Below are positions 1-9,286 of a stretch of DNA of 64,000 nt, in pieces. Position numbers and translations under genes: made by a program. A model generated the notes under the pieces. That model did no database searches. It saw only the letters and a list, made by a program, of their open reading frames with translations, and was not told the DNA's origin. This DNA is from CAVQEK01 sp963711495 (GTDB taxonomy: Bacteria > Bacteroidota > Bacteroidia > Cytophagales > Cyclobacteriaceae), in assembly GCA_963711495.1 (NCBI GenBank), contig CAVQEK010000003.1:62001-126000 (forward strand), read 5' to 3'. Each line of letters begins with the position of its first letter. The first letter of the stretch is position 1.

Positions 1-861
1 AGAGGCAATACACCAGAAGACCAACTTATTTTTCAGATTGACAACGAATACGACTTACATATTCAAAATAAACAGCGCTGTCGTAAAGAAAATATTCGGA
101 AATATTATTGCGAACAGGATATGAAGCCAGAGACCATTATTGCGGTTAACCGGTTTATTGTCAATCAATTGATTAAAGAACATCCGGATGTTTTTCAACT
201 AAAGGCAGTAAATAATTTCGATTTGAAAAATCACAAAACAGGAGCATCAGTCAGTTGGAACAAATACTGGATTTTAAATGATTTTTCGAGCTATACATCG
301 TTGTTTGACGCATTGTGTTGTCAGGTTCAGGAAGATCTGGCTATTTGGCAATTGAATGATAAACAGGATTGGCTGGCGGCCATACATCTTTGTGCCCCCA
401 ATCATTGGGCTGCAGCGGATAAGATCGGTAAACCGTTTCATCTCGTACACCAGCCAGTCCCTGAAATGGAAAGAACCATGCGTAATTATCGAAAGCTGCT
501 GGAATCAATGATTACACAAATTCCGGTAACCCGATTTGGCTGGGGAATAAGTACGGACAAAAGATTGAATCATCATCCGGAAGCTCCCTGCGATAAGCAA
601 GCAAAAATCTGGCAGGGCAGGAGAGCATATAAGAAGCAGCCTCAATTTTTCATTCGGGTCGAGCGACAAAATTTTGTTGGTTTTCCAGATGTCAATGCTT
701 TTTTATTCACCATTCGAACTTATTTTTATAATGTGAAAGCGTTTGATTGTAATGAAAAAGAGGCATTAAAATTGGCTGTACTTAGCATGTCTGATGCTAC
801 GCTGCGTTATAAAGGTTTAATGACCCTGAAGCCCGTTTTACTTAAAACTTTAGAGAACTGA
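1..861 (+). CDS. DUF3445 / heme-dependent oxidative N-demethylase-like protein, 5' partial
   Basis: The frame is open from base 1, so the gene begins before the window; the Met at 121 is internal and 286 residues are visible. The motif order fits the DUF3445 (HDOD, heme-dependent oxidative N-demethylase alpha-like) family: VQEDLAIW, then a CAPNHWAAADKIGKP block, then HQPVPEME, then an LRVERQ-like FFIRVERQNFVGFP and LFTIRTYFYN near the C terminus. Family members bind heme and are linked to oxidative demethylation of small amines; the substrate here is unknown. No partner subunit is visible downstream. It is followed by an unrelated sugar transporter after 185 bases. Family assignment is fairly confident, function inferred. 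Confidence 0.75.
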   Translation, partial: RGNTPEDQLIFQIDNEYDLHIQNKQRCRKENIRKYYCEQDMKPETIIAVNRFIVNQLIKEHPDVFQLKAVNNFDLKNHKTGASVSWNKYWILNDFSSYTSLFDALCCQVQEDLAIWQLNDKQDWLAAIHLCAPNHWAAADKIGKPFHLVHQPVPEMERTMRNYRKLLESMITQIPVTRFGWGISTDKRLNHHPEAPCDKQAKIWQGRRAYKKQPQFFIRVERQNFVGFPDVNAFLFTIRTYFYNVKAFDCNEKEALKLAVLSMSDATLRYKGLMTLKPVLLKTLEN

Positions 862-1046
862 TCGCACCAGATCCGAATTTTAACGGCAGTGCTTATTTCC
901 GAAAATTTGGCTTTAAAATAAAATATCTGTTCACAGATCGATTTATCTTTTTTTGATATTGGAATTTTCTCCAGTGGCCTGTTTTCAAAAGTTATAGTAA
1001 TACATTAGAATTACATTCCTGATTTAAAATATTTAATCAATAGTTT

Positions 1047-2357
1047 ATGGCCAACGGCATTGCGATAAGTGCTGCTCAAAGCAGTGTGGCAAAAAGTTCT
1101 TCCAATCGCCCAATTATCATTATAGGGGCTTTATTTTTTGTTTTCGGATTTGTGACCTGGTTGGGTTCCGTGTTAATTCCATACCTCAGGATATCTTGTG
1201 AATTGAATAATTTCCAATCCTATTTGGTAGCCTTTGCTTTTTATATTTCTTATTTTTTCATGGCCATCCCATCTGCATGGGTTTTGAAAAAAACTGGTTT
1301 TAAGAATGGCATGTCAGTTGGGCTTTTGATCATGGCGACGGGGGCGTTGTTATTCATACCTGCTGCTTTGATCCGTACCTATAGTGTATTTTTACTGGGA
1401 CTTTTTGTGCAGGGCACAGGACTGGCCATTTTGCAAACGGCATCCAATCCTTATATCACCATTCTCGGTCCACGCGAAAGTGCCGCAAAAAGAATTAGTA
1501 TAATGGGCATTTGCAATGGCATTGCAGGCGCTATAGCACCAATCATTCTTGGGGCCGTTACCTTAAAAGATGCCGACGCAGTGAAAAGCAGGTTACTGAC
1601 TATGGATACATTACAAAAAGCCCGGGAACTCGATACATTGGCACACCGGGTAATTTTTCCATATCTCATTATGGTTAGCATATTAGTGGTCCTGGCAGGC
1701 TTGGTTTATTTTTCCGGTTTGCCCGAAGTCGATGCGCCTGACGATGATGAAAACATAGAAGAACAGCAAACCAGGAAGACCAGTATTTTTCAATTTCCAC
1801 ATTTGATGCTGGGTGTTATGACACTTTTTCTATATGTAGGTGTGGAGGTAATCGCAGGAGATACCATCATTGGATATGGAGCATCTCAGGGCATTGCTAT
1901 GTCGACCGCTAAATATTTTACCAGCGGCACATTGGTTTGTATGCTGGTAGGTTACATGATCGGAATTATCAGTATTCCCAGGTTTATTTCACAGCAAAAG
2001 GCACTAAAAATTTCTTCGCTCGTTGGGATCGTTTTTGCAATTACTGCCTTATCTACAAAAGGGTACCTATCCATTACTTTTATTGCTTTGCTGGGGTTGG
2101 CAAATTCGCTGATGTGGCCCTCAATATGGCCTCTGGCCATTGCTGACCTGGGACGTTTTACCAAGATTGGTTCTTCGCTGCTGATCATGGCTATTGGTGG
2201 TGGAGCTATTCTACCCCTGGTCTATGGCAGACTGGCAGACCTGTTTACTCCCCACAATGCCTACTGGATATTGATCCCTTGTTACCTTTGGATTTGGTAC
2301 TACGCTTTCGCGGGACATAAAATTCGTAATTACCAGGTCAGGATCAATAAAAATTGA
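1047..2357 (+). CDS. FucP-type sugar:H+ symporter (MFS)
   Basis: A 436-residue inner-membrane transporter with about 12 hydrophobic segments. The FHS/FucP branch of the MFS (fucose, glucose/galactose porters) is indicated by the N-terminal FFVFGFVTWLGSVLIPYL segment (family pattern FFxxGFxTWLNxxLIPYL) and by the LQTASNPYITILGP motif around residues 129-142, the counterpart of LQVAANPYxxxLGP in FucP/GluP proteins. A charged loop near residues 225-240 (DAPDDDEN) separates the two halves, as usual. The substrate is probably a hexose or 6-deoxyhexose. It stands alone, and the ATG at 1047 leaves no better start. Oddly, the same frame stays open for 76 more codons after the stop. Confidence 0.85.
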   Translation: MANGIAISAAQSSVAKSSSNRPIIIIGALFFVFGFVTWLGSVLIPYLRISCELNNFQSYLVAFAFYISYFFMAIPSAWVLKKTGFKNGMSVGLLIMATGALLFIPAALIRTYSVFLLGLFVQGTGLAILQTASNPYITILGPRESAAKRISIMGICNGIAGAIAPIILGAVTLKDADAVKSRLLTMDTLQKARELDTLAHRVIFPYLIMVSILVVLAGLVYFSGLPEVDAPDDDENIEEQQTRKTSIFQFPHLMLGVMTLFLYVGVEVIAGDTIIGYGASQGIAMSTAKYFTSGTLVCMLVGYMIGIISIPRFISQQKALKISSLVGIVFAITALSTKGYLSITFIALLGLANSLMWPSIWPLAIADLGRFTKIGSSLLIMAIGGGAILPLVYGRLADLFTPHNAYWILIPCYLWIWYYAFAGHKIRNYQVRINKN

Positions 2358-2807
2358 TTTCAAGATGATCGTGTCACACGGCTGATAATACTTCTTCAGA
2401 TAGCAGATTTCCTTTTGCCACCGGATCAGCAAGTTGTTGGCGGATTGGTGGTGAGAAATGAAAATTTTCTACTTTATAAATTTTCCATGATTGAATCGTA
2501 TTTGATCTTCGATAAAAGTTCAGTATTTCAGTGCGTTCAAGATTTCGGAAACTATAATATGCAAGGGATTTGGAAAATTTATAATTGATATTTACAGCGT
2601 AACATATGAACAATGTACAAACATTGTTTTAAATTTTGTATATTCATTATTTTCCAATGTTGACTTATCTAAGATGGTTACTAATCCCAATCTTTTGCAT
2701 TAACCATAGCTGATTGTTGGCCTTGGCGACAAGGATCAATGTATCATTTTGCAATAGCGATTATTAAGTAAAACAGGAAAAATAAAATACTCAAAATAAA
2801 AATTACC
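2358..2807. other. Intergenic region, 450 bases, with one hairpin
   Basis: No convincing gene. The frame of the preceding transporter stays open past its TGA until another TGA at 2586-2588, and the minus strand has a 79-codon open frame (2374-2613). Neither gives a recognisable protein. A perfect hairpin at 2609-2628 follows. The last 150 bases probably carry the promoter of the OmpA-family gene, but I see no clear Bacteroidota -33/-7 pair. Confidence 0.5.
2609..2630 (+). terminator. Hairpin, possible terminator
   Basis: An 8-bp perfect inverted repeat, AACAATGT at 2609-2616 and ACATTGTT at 2621-2628, with the 4-base loop ACAA, followed by TT and then an A/T-rich run. It lies about 250 bases past the transporter stop, so it may end a longer 3' UTR or have another role. 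Confidence 0.35.
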
Positions 2808-4097
2808 ATGACCATGCGACATTTTATCACTTTCATTTTCATTTTAATGTTTACACACAATACCCAGGCGCAATTTGAAAATTTTGGTAAAAAGCTGGGT
2901 GAAAAGTTAAAACGGCGTACTGAACGAAAAGTGGATGAGACGGTAGATAAATCACTTGACAAAGCGGAAGACGGACTCGAGGATGCCGCAAAAGGTGACA
3001 AAAAAGACTCAAACAGTAAGAATACTTCTGATAAAACCAGCAGCACGGAACCTTCTGTAAACAAAAATGGCGATCAATCTGAAATGGCCCGTGAAACTGC
3101 TTTTTATACTAAATTTGATTTTGTTTCCGGAGATGACATTATTTTCTATGATGATTATTCCAGGGACAATCTGGGAGACTTCCCGGCAAAATGGAACACC
3201 AATGGTTCAGGAGAAATAGCCGCTGATAACACCGGTTCACTGTTTTTCAAAGTGGCCAACAAATCACTGTATATTCCCACCACCAAAAAAGCACTGCCTG
3301 AAAATTTTACCTGTGAATTTGATATGGTTACCAACGGGCTCCATGGCCAGGTCAGTTCAGTGGCCAAAATTTACTTTCTGGTGGACGATAATTCAGGGTT
3401 AAATCCGGGGAAAACTTTCTCCAGTATTGAGGTCAGTTTTTGTCAGTATACACCCATAGGGATCAAAATTAAAAAAATCGTGCAGGGATCCGAAGTTTTC
3501 AGTAATACAGTTGGCACGGATACACGGGAATTGGTTAAAAATGCCAGGATTTCAATGGCAGTAAATAAAAGACGATTCCGGCTTTGGATGAATGAACAGA
3601 AGGTTGTGGATATGCCCACACTCGTCACGGAAGGACCACATTATCTGAAAATCGGTCTTGATGGATTTGTCAATGATTTCAATGGAGTAGATGTATATCT
3701 GGGGAATATAAAAATAGCCGCCAGCGGGGAGGACCTGCGAAGCAAATTGTTGGCTGAAGGAAGAGTTTCCAGCAATGGCATTTATTTTGACACCGGTTCC
3801 GATCATTTAAGGCCGGAATCTTTTGGCGTGATTCGTGAAATTGCCCAGGTTTTACAACAAGAGGAGGGATTAAAAATCAACATCGTTGGACATACGGATA
3901 GTGATGGCGACAACAACAGTAATCTGGAACTTTCCAAACGCCGTGCAGAAGCTGTAAAGCAAGCCTTGAATAAGGAATTTAATATCAAATCCAGCAGGCT
4001 GGAAGTCGATGGCAAAGGCGAAGAGGAGCCGATAGCCACCAATGATTCACCCGAAGGTAAGGCTGCCAATCGACGTGTAGAATTTATCAAGATGTAA
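2808..4097 (+). CDS. OmpA-family exported protein
   Basis: 429 residues. Residues 1-21 form a signal peptide ending in TQAQ. Residues 23-75 are highly charged and lysine/aspartate-rich (KKLGEKLKRRTERKVDETVDKSL), probably a surface helix. Residues about 100-310 look like a beta-sandwich (LamG/concanavalin-like; FTCEFDMVTNG, KIYFLVDDNSG). Residues about 320-429 are an OmpA_C peptidoglycan-binding domain: GIYFDTGSDHLRPES, then NIVGHTDSDGDNNSNLELSKRRA, then GEEEPIATNDSPEGKAANRRVE. The protein probably links the outer membrane or periplasm to peptidoglycan. ATG codons at 2808 and 2814 are both possible. The gene is followed by a strong terminator shared with sucC. Confidence 0.85.
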   Translation: MTMRHFITFIFILMFTHNTQAQFENFGKKLGEKLKRRTERKVDETVDKSLDKAEDGLEDAAKGDKKDSNSKNTSDKTSSTEPSVNKNGDQSEMARETAFYTKFDFVSGDDIIFYDDYSRDNLGDFPAKWNTNGSGEIAADNTGSLFFKVANKSLYIPTTKKALPENFTCEFDMVTNGLHGQVSSVAKIYFLVDDNSGLNPGKTFSSIEVSFCQYTPIGIKIKKIVQGSEVFSNTVGTDTRELVKNARISMAVNKRRFRLWMNEQKVVDMPTLVTEGPHYLKIGLDGFVNDFNGVDVYLGNIKIAASGEDLRSKLLAEGRVSSNGIYFDTGSDHLRPESFGVIREIAQVLQQEEGLKINIVGHTDSDGDNNSNLELSKRRAEAVKQALNKEFNIKSSRLEVDGKGEEEPIATNDSPEGKAANRRVEFIKM

Positions 4098-4103
4098 TTC
4101 AAG

Positions 4104-4135
4104 AAGAAAGCCCATCTGATCAGATGGGCTTTCTT
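4104..4135. terminator. Bidirectional rho-independent terminator
   Basis: A perfect 16-bp inverted repeat centred on TGATCA (4117-4122), with AGAAAGCCCATC as the left outer arm and an A-rich flank to the left and T-rich flank to the right. It lies between the convergent OmpA-family gene and sucC and can serve both, since each strand reads a GC-rich stem followed by T residues. Confidence 0.85.
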
Positions 4136-4163
4136 TAATTATCAAACTTTTATTACAATTAAT

Positions 4164-5357
4164 TCAAGAACTGAGTGCTTCTTTTACCCTTTCAGCGGCA
4201 TCTTTCAACAATACTGCAGAAAACACTTTCAGTCCGCTTTCGTCGATGATGCGTGCGCCTTCAACGGCATTTGTACCTTGCAAACGCACAATGATGGGTA
4301 CATTGATCTCGCCAATATTTTTATAAGCCTCTACGACTCCCTGAGCTACTCTGTCGCAGCGAACAATACCGCCGAAAACATTAATCAGTATTGCTCTAAC
4401 ATTTGGATCTTTAAGAATTATCCTGAAACCGGCTTCTACGGTTTTGGCATTGGCGCCACCACCGACATCCAAAAAATTGGCTGGTTCACCACCTGACAGT
4501 TTAATGATATCCATTGTTGCCATGGCTAATCCAGCACCGTTCACCATACAGCCTACATTGCCATCCAGTTTTACATAATTGAGTCCTGATTCACCAGCTT
4601 CCACTTCGAGAGGGTCTTCTTCCGTGATATCACGCATATCGGCTAATTCCTGATGCCGGAATAAAGCATTGTCATCGAGATTCACCTTGGCATCGACGGC
4701 CAGGATTTTATCATCTGATGTTTTTAGTACCGGGTTAATTTCAAATAGCGAGGCATCTGCACCTACATATGCTTTATACAAAGCCATAATGAATTTAACC
4801 ATTTCTTTAAAGGCTTTTCCTTCAAGACCGAGTTTGAAAGCCACTTTTCTGGCCTGAAATCCCTGAAGACCAACCCCCGGATCAATCCATTCTTTAATGA
4901 TCTTTTCGGGGGTTTTAGACGCCACTTGTTCTATATCCATGCCACCCTCTGTAGAGGCCATGATCACATGGCAACTTTTTGCGCGATCCAGTAAAATACT
5001 CAGGTAAAATTCTTTTGGTTCCGAATCGCCTGGATAATAGACATCTTCGGCGATCAATACCTTGTGCACTTTTTTGCCTTCAGGTCCAGTCTGATGTGTC
5101 ACCAATTGCATTCCGAGGATCTTTTTAGAGAGTTCCTCAACTTCATCCAGGTTTTTCGCCAATTTTACACCACCACCTTTGCCACGGCCTCCGGCATGAA
5201 TTTGTGCCTTCACAACAAACCATTTTGTGCCGGTTTCGTGATTCAGTTTTTTTGCTGATTCCACGGCTTTGACTGGTGTATCGGCTACAATACCTTCCTG
5301 GATCTTTACTCCAAAACTTTTTAATATGTTTTTAGCCTGATATTCGTGTATATTCAT
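4164..5357 (-). CDS. sucC: Succinyl-CoA synthetase (ADP-forming) beta subunit
   Basis: 397 residues, close to the usual 385-400. It is the ATP-grasp and substrate-binding subunit of succinate-CoA ligase in the TCA cycle; with the alpha subunit it converts succinyl-CoA to succinate while making ATP or GTP. The N terminus MNIHEYQAKNILKSFGV and the glycine-rich HAGGRGKGGGVKLA are classic, followed by EINPVLKT and AVDAKVNLDDNA metal-binding segments and the C-terminal half with GNVGCMVNGAGLAMATMD and INVFGGIVRCD. No sucD lies next to it, which is common in Bacteroidota. It reads toward the bidirectional terminator. Confidence 0.95.
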   Translation of the reverse strand: MNIHEYQAKNILKSFGVKIQEGIVADTPVKAVESAKKLNHETGTKWFVVKAQIHAGGRGKGGGVKLAKNLDEVEELSKKILGMQLVTHQTGPEGKKVHKVLIAEDVYYPGDSEPKEFYLSILLDRAKSCHVIMASTEGGMDIEQVASKTPEKIIKEWIDPGVGLQGFQARKVAFKLGLEGKAFKEMVKFIMALYKAYVGADASLFEINPVLKTSDDKILAVDAKVNLDDNALFRHQELADMRDITEEDPLEVEAGESGLNYVKLDGNVGCMVNGAGLAMATMDIIKLSGGEPANFLDVGGGANAKTVEAGFRIILKDPNVRAILINVFGGIVRCDRVAQGVVEAYKNIGEINVPIIVRLQGTNAVEGARIIDESGLKVFSAVLLKDAAERVKEALSS

Positions 5358-5514
5358 GGCGCGAATTTTTGGCGAAACTAAACTTTTTAGACTTATTAAC
5401 CAAGGCGAAAACTGCTTTGATTCTGAATTCTTATTCTTTTTAAAATTTAAGATTACAACATTATCAGTAATTTGTTATGTTTGGCTTTTAAACAATGTCT
5501 TTAAAATACGCTAA

Positions 5515-6207
5515 GTGATTCTGGAGTGTAAAAATATAACCAAGTCGTTCGGTGATCTGCGTGTACTGAAGGGGATCGATCTGGAAATCCAGAAAGGGGA
5601 GATCGTTTCCATTGTAGGGGCCTCAGGTGCCGGGAAAAGTACACTTTTACACATACTGGGTACACTCGATAAGCCGGATTCCGGAGTGGTGCAGATTAAA
5701 AACAAGGAATTGTTAAAATTGAGCAACAAGCAGTTGGCTCGTTTCCGAAACCTGAATATTGGGTTCGTTTTTCAGTTCCATAACCTGCTTCCTGAATTTT
5801 CGGCTTTGGAAAATGTGTGCATCCCCGGCTTTATCAGCAATTACAACGATCAGGATGTACATAAGCGTGCCATCGAGATCATGACACTATTGGGAATGCA
5901 ACACCGGTTGGATAACAAGCCTTCGGCGCTTTCCGGTGGTGAACAGCAAAGAACAGCGGTTGCACGTGCCCTTATCAATGATCCTGAAATTATTTTTGCT
6001 GACGAACCAAGCGGAAATCTCGATTCTAAAAACGCAAATGAATTGCATGAACTTTTTTTTAAACTGCGTCAGGAACTCGATCAGACTTTCGTGATTGTGA
6101 CACACAACGAGCAACTCGCTCAAATGGCCGACCGGATACTCGAGATTAAAGATGGCATGATTGTAGGTTCGGAACGGGCTATGGCCGGAAAGACCCGGAA
6201 GATTTGA
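5515..6207 (+). CDS. lolD: ABC transporter ATPase, LolD type
   Basis: 230 residues starting at a GTG codon; no ATG is available before the nucleotide-binding fold. Walker A GASGAGKST is at residues 35-43, the Q-loop Gln at 87, signature LSGGEQQ at 139-145, Walker B IIFADE at 159-164 and the switch His in IVTHN. The length and the PSGNLD motif place it in the LolD/MacB/FtsE group, which powers release of lipoproteins from the inner membrane or related mechano-transmission. No LolC/E permease is adjacent. Its 3' end overlaps the convergent peroxiredoxin gene by 29 bases. Confidence 0.85.
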   Translation: MILECKNITKSFGDLRVLKGIDLEIQKGEIVSIVGASGAGKSTLLHILGTLDKPDSGVVQIKNKELLKLSNKQLARFRNLNIGFVFQFHNLLPEFSALENVCIPGFISNYNDQDVHKRAIEIMTLLGMQHRLDNKPSALSGGEQQRTAVARALINDPEIIFADEPSGNLDSKNANELHELFFKLRQELDQTFVIVTHNEQLAQMADRILEIKDGMIVGSERAMAGKTRKI

Positions 6208-6643
6208 TTTTTGACATCATTTCTTTAATGTGCCTGGGACCATCGAAAAAATTCTGATAAACCCCCACGATTTTGTGCTGATCATCCAATAGGTAGGTCA
6301 GACGTTTGGTAACTTTCAACCATGGTACTTTGGCATCGTATAGCCTGGTTACCCGGCCATCGCTATCCGAAAGCAATTCAAATGGCAGGTTATTCCTTTT
6401 CCGGAATTCATGATGCATGTCCAATGAATCCATGCTGATGCCGATAACATCAATATTCAGATTTCGAAAATCATTGAATTTGTCCCTGAATGCACAGGCT
6501 TCTGCCGTACAGCCGGTTGTAAAGTCCTTCGGATAAAAATACAGAATACAAGCTTTTCCTGCCATATTTTTTGATAGGGTAAATGGACCGTTCGTTCCAT
6601 TCAATGTGAAATCTGGTGCTAAAGTGTCTTTACTTAATGCCAT
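6179..6643 (-). CDS. bcp: Peroxiredoxin, BCP/Prx-Q type
   Basis: Thiol peroxidase that reduces H2O2 and organic peroxides with thioredoxin-type donors. With the start at 6643 (MALSKDTLAPDFTL) it has 154 residues, the normal Prx-Q length; an upstream ATG at 6667 would add eight unlikely residues. The peroxidatic Cys45 and resolving Cys50 sit in TTGCTAEACAFRD, the TxxCTxEAC pattern of atypical 2-Cys Prx-Q. Further support comes from YFYPKDF before it and VIGISMDS after it. It is a convergent neighbour of the LolD-type gene and overlaps it by 29 bases tail to tail. Confidence 0.92.
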   Translation of the reverse strand: MALSKDTLAPDFTLNGTNGPFTLSKNMAGKACILYFYPKDFTTGCTAEACAFRDKFNDFRNLNIDVIGISMDSLDMHHEFRKRNNLPFELLSDSDGRVTRLYDAKVPWLKVTKRLTYLLDDQHKIVGVYQNFFDGPRHIKEMMSKIKSSGSFRP

Positions 6644-6843
6644 AATTTGTTTTGATATTGCTGCCATGCGTCTGCCGAATTATTCTTACATCAATGAATA
6701 AAGCTCCAAATGTCCAATGATCGGCATCTCTGTTGTATCTCCAATAAAACATGTAAAGTAATATATGGTTTTAATTGCACATTCCTGAAAAATTGGAATT
6801 CTGTATTTACGGTTGAACCGGATAAAACAAATGATCGACACAA

Positions 6844-7452
6844 ATGAACGAACAAATCATCAATAAAGAAGCGCAAACAGATTTAGATATTCACATACTG
6901 ATAAAAAAACGGTGGAGCCCCAGAGCATTTCGTGATGAAGTGCCTGAGAAAAAGAAAATACTAAAAATTCTGGAGGCGGCTCAATGGGCCGCATCTTCTC
7001 GCAACGAACAACCCTGGCGATTTATCATCGGGGTGGGCCGTGAAGACGGGACTTATATAAAACTATTAAATTGCCTGAATAAGCGCAATCAATTGTGGGC
7101 AGGTAAAGCCCCGGTTTTGCTTTTAGCTTGTGCCAGGAAATCATTTTCAGGCAACGACAGTCCCAATCGACATTATATGTATGACACTGGCCAGGCGCTG
7201 GCCACTATGGCGCTGCAGGCAACGGCTGATGGATTATTCCTACATCAAATGGCAGGTTTTAATCCGGTAGAAGCCATAGAATTATTTGAGATTCCCAAAG
7301 AATTTGAGGTGGTGACTATGGCGGCTATTGGTTATCTGGGTGTTTTTGAAGATCTTGATGAGCAATTCCAGTCATCAGAAACCAGACTTAGGACGAGAAA
7401 ACCAATGAGTGAAGTGGTGTTTATCGAAGAGTGGGGTAATCCTTTTCATTGA
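6844..7452 (+). CDS. Nitroreductase-family FMN oxidoreductase
   Basis: 202 residues. The N-terminal KKRWSPRAFRDEVP (residues 21-34) is the RRSxRxF FMN-binding motif of the nitroreductase fold, and AAQWAASSRNEQPWRFI (about 47-63) is the second flavin/dimer motif. GQALATMALQATADGLFLHQMAGF and AAIGYLG complete the family pattern. Members reduce nitro groups, quinones or other small substrates with NAD(P)H, acting as cytoplasmic dimers. It stands alone, with a hairpin terminator directly after the stop. Confidence 0.88.
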   Translation: MNEQIINKEAQTDLDIHILIKKRWSPRAFRDEVPEKKKILKILEAAQWAASSRNEQPWRFIIGVGREDGTYIKLLNCLNKRNQLWAGKAPVLLLACARKSFSGNDSPNRHYMYDTGQALATMALQATADGLFLHQMAGFNPVEAIELFEIPKEFEVVTMAAIGYLGVFEDLDEQFQSSETRLRTRKPMSEVVFIEEWGNPFH

Positions 7453-7454
7453 GC

Positions 7455-7481
7455 GCTGTTTGGATTTACAGCATTTTTTTT
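7455..7481 (+). terminator. Rho-independent terminator after nitroreductase gene
   Basis: Stem GCTGT (7455-7459) and ACAGC (7468-7472) with an 8-base loop, then eight consecutive T residues from 7474. It begins two bases after the nitroreductase stop codon. Confidence 0.65.
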
Positions 7482-7500
7482 AACGTTTAACTGACCTAAC

Positions 7501-8376
7501 ATGTCAAAGGGAGTGGGCTTTATGCTCTTGGCTACTTTTTTCTTTTCCGTCATGAATGTTTGTGTTAAACTATTACCACATATTCCTCCGGCAGAAATTG
7601 TATTTTTCAGGTCAGTGATTTCTTTTGTGATCAGTCTTTCCATTTTAAAAGTGGGGAAAGTTCCTATTTGGGGGAACAATAAAAAAATTCTGATTTTGAG
7701 GGGCTTGGTAGGCTCCTTGTCACTTATCCTTTATTTTCAACTTATTCAGGATATCCCCTTAGCCAGTGCAACAACCATCCTTTTTTTGGCACCCATTTTT
7801 ACAACCATTATCGGGATATTTTTTGTAAAGGAAAAAGTTTATGGTTTACAATGGATTTTTATTACGTTGGCTTTTGCAGGTATTCTGGTTATAAAAGGAT
7901 TTGACATGCGTATTGGCATGTTGTATCTGGTTCTTGGAATTGCAGCTTCCTTATTTTCAGGACTAGCCCACAATTGTATCCGGAAACTGAATACTTCCGA
8001 ACATCCGCTGGTTATTATCTTTTATTTTCCGCTGATCACTTTACCTTTTACAGGGATCTGGTCTGTTTTTAAATGGGTTCAACCACACCAATGGGACTGG
8101 CTGTATTTACTACTCGTGGGATTGTTAACCCAGGCTGCTCAATACTTCATGACCAGATCTTATCAGTTTGAAGAGATCTCTAAAGTGGCTGGCTTACGAT
8201 ACCTGGGGATAATATATGCCATTACATTTGGATATTTCGTTTTTGATGAAACATATGGAATTTGGGTATATATTGGTATGACGCTTACCATTTTGGGTGT
8301 TGTTCTGAATATCTGGTATAAACACGCAAGACTGCATAGTGACCGGGAAATTTATACGGGTAAACTCATGAATTAA
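7501..8376 (+). CDS. DMT-superfamily (EamA) transporter
   Basis: 291 residues with about ten hydrophobic segments in two EamA repeats (roughly residues 1-130 and 140-275). GFMLLATFFFSVMNVCVKLL opens the first repeat; VFFRSVISFV, LASATTILFLAPIFTTIIGI and the second-half LRYLGIIYAITFGYFVFDE fit the drug/metabolite exporter pattern. The substrate is unknown; members export amino acids, nucleotides or metabolites. It has its own promoter region after the preceding terminator. Confidence 0.85.
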   Translation: MSKGVGFMLLATFFFSVMNVCVKLLPHIPPAEIVFFRSVISFVISLSILKVGKVPIWGNNKKILILRGLVGSLSLILYFQLIQDIPLASATTILFLAPIFTTIIGIFFVKEKVYGLQWIFITLAFAGILVIKGFDMRIGMLYLVLGIAASLFSGLAHNCIRKLNTSEHPLVIIFYFPLITLPFTGIWSVFKWVQPHQWDWLYLLLVGLLTQAAQYFMTRSYQFEEISKVAGLRYLGIIYAITFGYFVFDETYGIWVYIGMTLTILGVVLNIWYKHARLHSDREIYTGKLMN

Positions 8377-8444
8377 ATTTAAACAGACATCAATTTTATC
8401 AGGGGAAATCTTTAATTTTGTTATAAAATCAAAGAATAATTCAT

Positions 8445-9191
8445 ATGTCAGGACACAGTAAATGGTCAACCATCAAGCGAAAAAAGGGGGCTCTCGATGC
8501 CAAGCGGGGGAAATTGTTCACCAAGCTTATCAAGGAAATTTCTATAGCCGCGAGAGAAGGAGGAGGTGATCCTTTGGCAAACCCCAGATTGCGCTTGGCC
8601 ATTGCAAATGCGAAAGCCAACAACATGCCTAAAGACAACATCGAACGTGCTATTAAAAAAGCTGTGGGCGCAGATGCGGATGAATATGTGGAAACCACTT
8701 ATGAAGGCTATGGGCCGCATGGAGTGGCTATTTATGTAGAGTGCACCACCGATAACACCAACCGTACAGTTTCTTCCGTACGATCGGCGTTCACCAAACA
8801 TGGTGGGAATTTGGGCACCAATGGTTCCCTGGAGTTTTTATTCGATCGTAAAGGCGTATTTAATATTCAGGTTCCGGGCGAAATGAATGAAGATGAATTT
8901 ACCCTTGAAATAATCGATGCCGGTGCTGAAGATGTGGAAATTGAAGACGAAATGATGACCATCACTTGTGATATGGCTGATTTTGGAAAAGTTCAAAAGA
9001 AACTCGAAGAGATGGAAATAGAAACGGAAAATGCCGAACTTCAGCGCATACCGAAAAATTCTGTTTCATTGAATGATGATGATTTCATGAAAGTGATGAA
9101 ACTGGTGGAGATTTTGGAGGACAATGATGATGTTCAAAAAGTCTTTCACAACCTCGATATCACAGAACAACAAATGGAATTGATTGACTAA
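8445..9191 (+). CDS. yebC: YebC/PmpR-TACO1 family protein
   Basis: 248 residues, standard length. The N terminus MSGHSKWSTIKRKKGALDAKRGKLFTKL is diagnostic, followed by AREGGGDPLANPRLRLAI, NMPKDNIERAIKKA and YEGYGPHGVA. The family was long annotated as a transcriptional regulator; recent work ties it to translation of difficult peptide stretches, like mitochondrial TACO1. Which role applies here is unknown. The C-terminal third is very acidic. A clear terminator follows. Confidence 0.95.
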   Translation: MSGHSKWSTIKRKKGALDAKRGKLFTKLIKEISIAAREGGGDPLANPRLRLAIANAKANNMPKDNIERAIKKAVGADADEYVETTYEGYGPHGVAIYVECTTDNTNRTVSSVRSAFTKHGGNLGTNGSLEFLFDRKGVFNIQVPGEMNEDEFTLEIIDAGAEDVEIEDEMMTITCDMADFGKVQKKLEEMEIETENAELQRIPKNSVSLNDDDFMKVMKLVEILEDNDDVQKVFHNLDITEQQMELID

Positions 9192-9204
9192 AATTTTATG
9201 ATTG

Positions 9205-9230
9205 GTGTGATGAATGAATCACACATTTTT
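9205..9230 (+). terminator. Rho-independent terminator after yebC
   Basis: Stem GTGTGAT (9205-9211) and ATCACAC (9218-9224) around a 6-base loop, followed by ATTTTT. It lies 14 bases after the yebC stop and separates yebC from the NAD-salvage pair. Confidence 0.75.
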
Positions 9231-9286
9231 GTTTTGTTGCCTTTCTTCGACTTTCTCAGCACTTTATATTAACTACTTTACCATTC

